Source: Anaerolineae bacterium
GTDB taxonomy: Bacteria; Chloroflexota; Anaerolineae; UBA4142
Direction of reading: 5' to 3'
NCBI GenBank assembly: GCA_026417715.1
Contig: JAOACU010000086.1
Coordinates: 1 to 10,359 of the forward strand
Length of the DNA: 10,359 nucleotides
Position numbers and translations under genes: made by a program. Every line of letters begins with the position of its first letter. Within the stretch, counting starts at the first letter, position 1. Shown piece after piece: positions 5,949 through 10,359 of this stretch. The notes under the pieces are model-generated. The model ran no database searches. It saw only the letters and a list, made by a program, of their open reading frames with translations, and was not told where the DNA came from.

Positions 5949-7277
5949 CTAGCGCGGCACTGGTTTAGTCTCGAATTGCGCTAGAATCTTTTTGACTTCG
6001 GCAGGCACGTACGCCTGCTGATAGAGTCGCTCGATACGATTGTTTGGATCGCGCGTCGCTTTTTGCAGCCAATCGTTCAGCACGCGGCTTTGCGCGCTCG
6101 TCAGTGTAAACGCGTCCAGTTCGCGATTCTGCTCGCGTTCCAGAACTTGGATGATGTGCACGCCGTACGTCGTGGTGATCGGCGCGCTGATTTGATTCGG
6201 TTGCAGCGCGAACGCGGCATCCTCGAACTCTTTCACCATTGCGCCGCGCGCAAACCAACCCAAATCGCCACCTTTTTCTTTCGAGCCAGGGTCTTCCGAA
6301 AGTTCTTGTGCCAGTTTGGCAAAGTCTTCGCCTTTTTGCAGGCGCTCTTGCACCTTGAGCGCATCTTCGTACGTTTTGACGAGGATGTGCCGCGCGTGCA
6401 CTTGCTCCGCCGTTGTGGGCACTTCGGCGGCAAGGGCTTGTTGCAACTTGCGGCGCAAGAGACTCACTTCGATCATTCGCCGAATATCATTCTCACTCGT
6501 CTGCGTGTTCTTGGCAATGTCTTGGAACAGTTTTGCTCTTTCGCCCAAGTACGACTGATACGTCATCAACGTCGGCGTTGGCATCGGCGTCGCAGTGGGA
6601 CCGAGTGTCGGCGTGGCTGTTGGTGTCGTTGGCGTCAGTGTGCCGGTGGGTGAAGGTGTTGGCGTGTACGTTGGTGCAGGCGTCGGTGTGAGCGTCGGCG
6701 TGCTCGTTTTGGTCGGCGTTGGTGATGGTCCTGCGGTGGGCGTCGGTGTAGGACGATAGTAGCCCACGTACTTTTCGATTTCCTCTTCGATCTCGTCCGC
6801 GCTGACAGTGATATTGCGTCGCTTTGCCTCTTGTCGCACTAACTCGTCTTCGATGAGCGATTCGAGCATCTCGCTCGGCAGACTGACGAGTTCGAGTACG
6901 AGTTGTTGCAACTGTTGCTCGTACGACGCTTTGAGGAACGCCAGTGTCGGATCGTTACCGATTTGCTGGAGACCCAGACTGGTTTGCTGAATTTGCGCGT
7001 TGAGCGTGAGCGCACGATAACGCACCCACGTTTGATACTCGCGAATCGAAATCGGTTGACCGTTGACAAGCGCAATCGGTTGATTGGTTTGGATTGCCCA
7101 GAACGTATCCAAGCCGCCATAGTTGGCGGACAGCACACCCAACCCCAAGATAATCAACACGACGAGGGCAACGGCGCCGAGTGAAAGAAACAGAATGCGT
7201 TCTTGACGCGCTTCGTGCGCGCGACGGATTTGTTGTTTGCGCGTTTCTTGACGCGCGCGTTTTTCACCTTTAGGCAT
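5949..7277 (-). CDS. Membrane-anchored parvulin-type peptidyl-prolyl isomerase (PrsA/SurA-like)
   Basis: Extracytoplasmic foldase of 442 residues. A basic cytoplasmic N-terminus (1-27) leads to one hydrophobic anchor (about 28-50). A SurA-N/chaperone-like helical region follows (about 65-170: VNGQPIS..EY, then ESLIEDELVRQEAKRRNI). A Pro/Thr-rich linker of about 63 residues (175-237) interrupts it before the helices resume (YLGERAKLFQDI, IRRMIEVSLLRRKL). The PpiC rotamase domain is at about 290-385: ARHILVKT, the SEDPGSKEKGGDLGWF core, and YGVHIIQVLE. The anchor shows type II topology. I prefer ATG at 7275-7277, since GAGGG at 7282-7286 is 4 nt from it but only 1 nt from the GTG at 7280. Third gene of an operon with rpsF and rpsR, 11 nt after rpsR. 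I see no clear terminator after it; the MITE-like element lies 63 bp downstream. Confidence 0.92.
   Translation of the reverse strand: MPKGEKRARQETRKQQIRRAHEARQERILFLSLGAVALVVLIILGLGVLSANYGGLDTFWAIQTNQPIALVNGQPISIREYQTWVRYRALTLNAQIQQTSLGLQQIGNDPTLAFLKASYEQQLQQLVLELVSLPSEMLESLIEDELVRQEAKRRNITVSADEIEEEIEKYVGYYRPTPTPTAGPSPTPTKTSTPTLTPTPAPTYTPTPSPTGTLTPTTPTATPTLGPTATPMPTPTLMTYQSYLGERAKLFQDIAKNTQTSENDIRRMIEVSLLRRKLQQALAAEVPTTAEQVHARHILVKTYEDALKVQERLQKGEDFAKLAQELSEDPGSKEKGGDLGWFARGAMVKEFEDAAFALQPNQISAPITTTYGVHIIQVLEREQNRELDAFTLTSAQSRVLNDWLQKATRDPNNRIERLYQQAYVPAEVKKILAQFETKPVPR
6567..6755 (-). repeat. Low-complexity Pro/Thr linker coding region
   Basis: This stretch encodes residues 175-237 of the isomerase, almost only P, T, S, A, G and L in PTPT-like order with a few K, Y and M. 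The DNA shows it as a run of GGCGT/CGGTG words without an exact repeat unit. It is probably an extended, possibly glycosylated spacer outside the cell. Confidence 0.85.
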
Positions 7278-7288
7278 CACACCCTCGT

Positions 7289-7636
7289 TTATTCACCACG
7301 CAACGATTGGGTGACGAACGGCAACAACGCCACATGGCGCGCGCGTTTAATCGCGTTAGCAAGCATCCGTTGATGCTTGGCACACGTGCCCACTTTACGA
7401 CGCGGTTTGATTTTGCCGTGATCGGTGAGATACTGACGTAACAAGTCCACGTTCTTGTAATCAATCGTCTTGACTTTTTGCTCGCAGAAGGGACACAAGC
7501 GCGGAGGGCGTTGGGCTTGAAAGCGCACCGGCGTCGGTCGCTTGTTGTTGGTGGTGTTTTTCGCGCGCGTTTCGGGCGCGGCTTTTGCCGCTGGCGCAGC
7601 ACTCCCAGCGGGGGCTGTGGTCTTGGTATCGTCCAT
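7289..7636 (-). CDS. rpsR: Small ribosomal subunit protein bS18
   Basis: Component of the 30S platform that binds 16S rRNA together with S6. 115 residues, about 40 more than the usual 75-80. The conserved domain is the C-terminal part: CPFC (48-51), KTIDYKNVDLLRQYL, GKIKPRRKVGTCAKHQR, and IKRARHVALLPFV. The CxxC plus the later C and H suggest the zinc-binding (C+) form. The first 45 or so residues are an Ala/Pro/Thr/Lys-rich extension, probably disordered. The ATG at 7634-7636 is the only good start: AGGAG at 7647-7651 lies 10 nt upstream inside rpsF. Gap to rpsF is 4 nt, so the usual ssb gene between them is absent. ppiC follows 11 nt later. Confidence 0.97.
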   Translation of the reverse strand: MDDTKTTAPAGSAAPAAKAAPETRAKNTTNNKRPTPVRFQAQRPPRLCPFCEQKVKTIDYKNVDLLRQYLTDHGKIKPRRKVGTCAKHQRMLANAIKRARHVALLPFVTQSLRGE

Positions 7637-7640
7637 TGGA

Positions 7641-7961
7641 TTACTGCTCCTGTTGCACTTGGGAATCGGGGGCAGGATGCGCGTCTACCTTGACGATCAA
7701 ATGACGCAAAACATCTTCTGCCAACTTGAGGTTGCGTTCGAGATCGCGCACTGCCGTTGGGGGAAGTTCGATGTGGAGCACCGCGTAAAAACCTTCGGTC
7801 TGTTTGGCGATGGGGTATGCCAAGCGGCGTTTGCCCCAGTCTTCACGCTTGAGCACTTTGCCGTTGACATTGAGGACAAACTTGCCTACCTTGTCATTCA
7901 ACGCGGCTAACGCTTGCTCGTCCAATGTGGGACGCGCAATGTACATCAATTCGTACAACAC
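7641..7961 (-). CDS. rpsF: Small ribosomal subunit protein bS6
   Basis: Platform protein of the 30S subunit and binding partner of S18. 106 residues from the GTG start at 7959-7961, a normal length. Seen: YELMYIARPTLDE at the N-terminus, then WGKRRLAYPIAKQTEGFYA (the conserved strand with the paired Arg and Tyr), IELPPTAVRDLERNLKL, and ...VLRHLIVK. A frame open further upstream, to 8042, adds 27 residues that fit no S6 and lacks an SD. The GTG has AAGGAG at 7969-7974 with a 7-nt spacer. The C-terminus is a short polar tail (DSQVQQEQ). First gene of rpsF-rpsR-ppiC, driven from the promoter at 8054-8082, with a leader of about 85 nt. Such leaders can carry an S6:S18 autoregulatory structure. 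Confidence 0.97.
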   Translation of the reverse strand: MLYELMYIARPTLDEQALAALNDKVGKFVLNVNGKVLKREDWGKRRLAYPIAKQTEGFYAVLHIELPPTAVRDLERNLKLAEDVLRHLIVKVDAHPAPDSQVQQEQ

Positions 7962-7974
7962 AATGTTTCTCCTT
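7962..7974 (-). promoter_or_regulatory. Shine-Dalgarno deciding the rpsF GTG start
   Basis: AAGGAG (7969-7974, minus strand) with spacer AAACATT precedes GTG 7959-7961. It supports the short S6 reading over the longer open frame that begins at 8042. Confidence 0.8.
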
Positions 7975-7985
7975 TCCTCGGGATT

Positions 7986-8003
7986 GCGCCGCGCGATTGG
8001 CGC
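7986..8003 (-). promoter_or_regulatory. GC-rich hairpin in the rpsF leader
   Basis: GCGCC (minus strand, from 8003) pairs with GGCGC (7986-7990) across an 8-nt loop, about 12 nt upstream of the SD. Leaders of rpsF in several phyla bind S6:S18 for feedback control (established knowledge). Whether this hairpin is that motif I cannot tell; I could not match its conserved core with confidence. Confidence 0.35.
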
Positions 8004-8053
8004 GGGCGAAAAGGTATGGCGTTGGTGTGGCAGGGTGCACACACAACAAACCG

Positions 8054-8082
8054 ATTATAATCACGATGCCCTAATTTGGCAA
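8054..8082 (-). promoter_or_regulatory. Promoter of the rpsF-rpsR-ppiC operon
   Basis: Minus strand TTGCCA (8077-8082), a 17-bp spacer and a perfect TATAAT (8054-8059). Predicted start near 8047, giving a leader of about 85 nt before rpsF. Confidence 0.8.
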
Positions 8083-8096
8083 ATTGGCGAATCGCC
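8073..8096. promoter_or_regulatory. Twin palindromes across both -35 boxes (possible operator)
   Basis: AATTTG-G-CAAATT (8073-8085) and GGCGA-A-TCGCC (8086-8096) are two perfect odd palindromes with no gap. The first covers the whole -35 of the leftward rpsF promoter and touches the -35 of the rightward promoter; the second covers the rest of the rightward -35. The position suits a repressor or activator site for one or both promoters. I do not recognise the motif as a known NAD regulator site. Confidence 0.45.
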
Positions 8097-8112
8097 TCAC
8101 ATTGGGTATAAT
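8084..8112 (+). promoter_or_regulatory. Promoter of the nitrilase-nadE pair, probably leaderless
   Basis: TTGGCG (8084-8089), a 17-bp spacer and a perfect TATAAT (8107-8112). The usual distance puts transcription start at 8118-8120, which is at the ATG itself (8120). No SD lies upstream of any of the three in-frame ATGs (8111, 8117, 8120). Confidence 0.7.
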
Positions 8113-8119
8113 GATAATG

Positions 8120-8983
8120 ATGAAATTCAAACTCGCACTCGCTCAATTCGCTCCGCGTCTTGGCGACGTGGACGCTAACCTCCAAACGATTCTCGATTTT
8201 ATCGCGCGCGCACAAAACGAACGCGCTGACCTCATCGTCTTCCCCGAACTCGCGCTCACCGGCTATTACCTCAAAGACCTTGTGCCGACAGTCGCCGCGC
8301 GCGCCGCGCCCGACGATCCGCACCTTGCCCCGCTGTTTGAGGCAAGTCGTCACTTGGATATCGTCATCAGTTTCGTCGAACACGATGCGCGTTGGAATTA
8401 CCACATCGCCGCCGCGTATCTTTCGCAAGGACGTTTGGTGCACTTGCATCGCAAGGTGTACTTGCCGACGTATCGGCTGTTCGATGATGGACGATTCTTC
8501 GCGCCGGGCAAAACGTTTCGCGCGTTCGATACGCGCTTGGGTCGAATGGGCTTGTTGATTTGCGAGGAGGCGTGGCATCTCTCGTCGCCGTACGTGTTGT
8601 GGCAAGACGGCGCGGATTTTTTGATTGATGTGTCCGCCAGTCCTGGCTATGGCGTTTCATCACAAGCCGATTTGGCGAACGCGGCAACCGTCAAAAACTT
8701 TTTGCAGACCTATGCGACTTTGCTGACCGTGTTCGTCATCTTTAGCAATCGCGTCGGCGTGGAAGACGGCATCGCGTTTTGGGGAGGCAGTCATGTGCGC
8801 GCGCCCGATGGTACGCTCCTCGCCACCGCGCCGCAATTCGACGAGGCACTCGTGGTAGCGGAACTCGACACCGATGCGTTGCGTCGCGCGCGCATAGACT
8901 TGCCGCTCTTGCGCGACGAACAGCGCGAATTGATTCGCCACGAACTTGGGCGCGTCGCCAAATTTGACCTTGATCGTCGCTGA
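8120..8983 (+). CDS. Nitrilase-family amidohydrolase, likely glutaminase partner of NadE
   Basis: Carbon-nitrogen hydrolase of 287 residues from the ATG at 8120. The Glu-Lys-Cys triad is complete: E43 in VFPELALTGY, K112 in HRKVYLPTY, and C148 in GLLICEEAWH. Further support is the GADFLIDVSASP segment and SNRVGVEDGIAFWGGS. The pattern matches the glutaminase half of glutamine-dependent NAD synthetases, here as a separate protein. nadE starts 8 nt after its stop, so the two probably form a complex in which this subunit frees ammonia from glutamine. Start choice: the perfect -10 at 8107-8112 predicts transcription from about 8118-8120, so 8120 fits a leaderless message. ATGs at 8111 and 8117 are alternatives, and the TTG at 8084 lies in the promoter. 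Another amidase substrate (for example an omega-amide) cannot be excluded. Confidence 0.85.
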   Translation: MKFKLALAQFAPRLGDVDANLQTILDFIARAQNERADLIVFPELALTGYYLKDLVPTVAARAAPDDPHLAPLFEASRHLDIVISFVEHDARWNYHIAAAYLSQGRLVHLHRKVYLPTYRLFDDGRFFAPGKTFRAFDTRLGRMGLLICEEAWHLSSPYVLWQDGADFLIDVSASPGYGVSSQADLANAATVKNFLQTYATLLTVFVIFSNRVGVEDGIAFWGGSHVRAPDGTLLATAPQFDEALVVAELDTDALRRARIDLPLLRDEQRELIRHELGRVAKFDLDRR

Positions 8984-8991
8984 AAACAACG

Positions 8992-9819
8992 ATGAAAACA
9001 CTCACGCCACTCGAACTCAACACCTCACTGGCACGTCGTTTGATTGTAGATTTTATTCGCGCGGAACTTGGACGATTCGGATTCACGCGCGGCGTTTTGG
9101 GACTATCGGGCGGTGTGGATTCGTCGCTCGTCGCGTGCTTGACAGTCGAAGCACTGGGCGCGGAGAATGTGGTAGGGTTGATAATGCCATATCGCACGAG
9201 CAACCCCGCTAGCCGCACCGATGCCGAGTTGATGGCGCAACAATTGGGCATTACCACGCGCGTCATCGAAATTACGCCGATGGTCGAGCCATACTTGGTG
9301 CACATTCCACAAGACGTGCGTCGGCGCGGCAATGTGATGGCACGCGCGCGAATGATCGTCCTGTACGATTACGCTGAGGAATTTCGCGCGCTCGTCATCG
9401 GTACATCGAACAAAACCGAAACGCTTTTGGGCTACACCACGTTGTTTGGTGACAACGCGGTCGCGATTCAACCGATTGCCGATTTGTACAAATGTCAAGT
9501 GCGGCAACTCGCGCGCGCGGTCGGTGTGCCTGAACACATCATCACCAAAGCCCCGAGCGCGGATTTGTGGATCGGACAAACGGACGAAGGCGAATTGGGA
9601 TTCACCTACGATGAAGCCGACGCGATTTTGTATCGCTTGGTGGACGAACGGCGTCACCCCGAAGATGTAATCGCCGAGGGATTCGATGCGCGCGTCGTTC
9701 AACGTATCATCGAATTGATGCGCCGCAATCAGTTCAAACGCGTGCCACCGATTATCGCCAAAGTGAGCGCGCGCACGGTGGGTATTGATTTTTTGTACAA
9801 TCGTGATTGGGGGACGTGA
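8992..9819 (+). CDS. nadE: NAD+ synthetase, synthetase domain only
   Basis: Makes NAD+ from deamido-NAD+ (nicotinate adenine dinucleotide), ATP and ammonia, the last step of NAD synthesis. 275 residues, the length of ammonia-type NadE without a fused glutaminase. Seen: the PP-loop LGLSGGVDSSL (SGGVDSS at 39-45), the ARMIVLYDYA helix, GTSNKTE, the LGYTTLFGD loop, PIADLYKCQVRQLA, and PSADLWIGQTDEGELGFTYDEAD. All are core binding segments of the family. It lies 8 nt after the nitrilase-like gene with no clear SD of its own (the gap reads AAACAACG), so translation is probably coupled to that gene. Stop TGA at 9817-9819; a heptad repeat follows after 5 nt. Confidence 0.97.
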   Translation: MKTLTPLELNTSLARRLIVDFIRAELGRFGFTRGVLGLSGGVDSSLVACLTVEALGAENVVGLIMPYRTSNPASRTDAELMAQQLGITTRVIEITPMVEPYLVHIPQDVRRRGNVMARARMIVLYDYAEEFRALVIGTSNKTETLLGYTTLFGDNAVAIQPIADLYKCQVRQLARAVGVPEHIITKAPSADLWIGQTDEGELGFTYDEADAILYRLVDERRHPEDVIAEGFDARVVQRIIELMRRNQFKRVPPIIAKVSARTVGIDFLYNRDWGT

Positions 9820-9824
9820 GGGGG

Positions 9825-9901
9825 TTGGAGATTGGAGATTAGAGATTGGAGATTGGTGATTGGTGATTGGTGATTGGTGGTCGAAAATCGGCAATCAAAA
9901 A
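9825..9901. repeat. Heptanucleotide array, unit TTGGAGA/TTGGTGA
   Basis: Eight in-phase 7-bp units: TTGGAGA (9825, 9832), TTAGAGA (9839), TTGGAGA (9846), TTGGTGA (9853, 9860, 9867) and TTGGTGG (9874). Three degenerate ones follow (TCGAAAA, TCGGCAA, TCAAAAA). It fills most of the gap between nadE and the epimerase gene. No promoter or terminator is evident in this gap. Confidence 0.9.
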
Positions 9902-9925
9902 GCGAAAATTAGAGGATAGGAGAAG

Positions 9926-10359
9926 ATGTCTCTTGCACTCGTGACCGGCGGTGCCGGTTTCATTGGCTCACATCTCGTCGAAGGGTTACTGGAACGTGGT
10001 TACAAGGTGCGCGTGCTCGATAATTTTTCTACAGGGCGACGCGCGAACTTGCGCGACGTGTTGACGCGCATCGAACTCGTGGAAGGAAGCGTGACGAATC
10101 TAACGACGGTGCGCAGTGTGATGCGCGGCGTGGAAATTGTTTTTCACCAAGCCGCGTTGCCGTCGGTGCCACGCTCGGTCAAGAATCCACTGGAGAGCAA
10201 CGAAGTCAACATCACGGGCACGGTGAACGTTTTGCTTGCCGCGCGCGATGCCGGTGTGCGTCGCGTGGTGTACGCCGCGTCGTCCTCCGCATACGGCGAT
10301 CAACCGACGCTACCCAAAGTGGAGACGATGACACCAGACCCACTTTCGCCGTACGCGAT
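9926..10359 (+). CDS. NAD-dependent sugar-nucleotide epimerase/dehydratase, 5' part
   Basis: Extended short-chain dehydrogenase; 144 complete codons are visible before the window ends. The Rossmann motif GGAGFIG (about 8-14) follows ALVT, and VLDNFSTGRRANL gives the acidic residue after the second strand, typical of NAD use. Later segments, HQAALPSVPRSVKNPLESN, VNITGTVNVLLAARDAGV and VVYAASSSAYGD, resemble UDP-N-acetylglucosamine/UDP-glucuronate 4-epimerases of the WbpP/TviC type. The catalytic YxxxK has not yet appeared; the frame ends at SPYA, just where that motif would begin. The ATG at 9926-9928 has AGGAG at 9918-9922 (short 3-nt spacer) and AGAGGA at 9911-9916. Probable role: making a sugar nucleotide for cell-surface polysaccharide. 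The exact substrate is open. Confidence 0.92.
   Translation, partial: MSLALVTGGAGFIGSHLVEGLLERGYKVRVLDNFSTGRRANLRDVLTRIELVEGSVTNLTTVRSVMRGVEIVFHQAALPSVPRSVKNPLESNEVNITGTVNVLLAARDAGVRRVVYAASSSAYGDQPTLPKVETMTPDPLSPYA

Noticed and set aside
7962..8042. Longer rpsF start giving 133 residues
   Set aside because: The extra N-terminus fits no S6, lacks an SD, and would leave no leader; the GTG at 7961 has a good SD.
8084..8119. TTG start for the nitrilase gene
   Set aside because: The codon is part of the -35 box, and the -10 box lies downstream of it, so it would not be in the message.
7946..8605. 219-codon open frame on - strand upstream of rpsF
   Set aside because: Antisense to the nitrilase gene and crosses both promoters; its product shows no known fold.
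9103..9894. 263-codon open frame on - strand
   Set aside because: Antisense to nadE; its N-terminus is the translated heptad array.

Overview
The window reads as a stretch of ordinary bacterial chromosome with mid-50s GC (by eye, not counted) and very many CGCG/GCGC steps. A Chloroflexota (Anaerolineae-like) origin is my best guess. It rests on the membrane-anchored parvulin with a long Pro/Thr linker, the two-gene glutamine-dependent NAD synthetase, and several intergenic arrays of 7-bp units. The assignment is an inference, not a search result.

Layout. Positions 1-784 (+) hold the 3' part of a thioredoxin reductase gene (trxB). It runs into a 7-bp-periodic repeat and then a rho-independent terminator (889-921) placed between convergent genes. 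Positions 920-5622 (-) hold, in transcription order, a roadblock/LC7 protein, a hairpin with a T-tract, CTP synthase (pyrG), a 7TM-GAF histidine kinase and its NarL-type response regulator. The last three are tightly packed: a 6-nt gap, then an 11-nt overlap. Positions 5623-5948 are non-coding. This stretch carries a strong promoter for the roadblock gene, a second heptad array, and a 144-bp MITE-like element with imperfect 13-bp terminal inverted repeats. Positions 5949-7961 (-) hold rpsF-rpsR-ppiC, with ssb missing from its usual place between the two ribosomal genes. Positions 7962-8119 are a compact divergent regulatory region. Positions 8120-9819 (+) hold a nitrilase-fold amidohydrolase followed by NAD synthetase (nadE). 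A third heptad array (9825-9901) precedes a sugar-nucleotide epimerase gene that runs off the window end.

How the genes work together. S6 and S18 bind each other on the 30S platform. The nitrilase-like protein probably supplies ammonia from glutamine to NadE. The kinase and regulator form a two-component system whose signal cannot be read from sequence. The roadblock gene probably shares transcription with, or lies just upstream of, pyrG, but the hairpin between them may separate or attenuate expression.

I found no defence system, CRISPR array, RNA gene or intact transposon. The most interesting features are non-coding: three heptad arrays of different unit sequence (one appears to have supplied the trxB stop codon), the MITE-like element, and back-to-back promoters whose -35 boxes share a palindrome, one of which appears to make a leaderless message.
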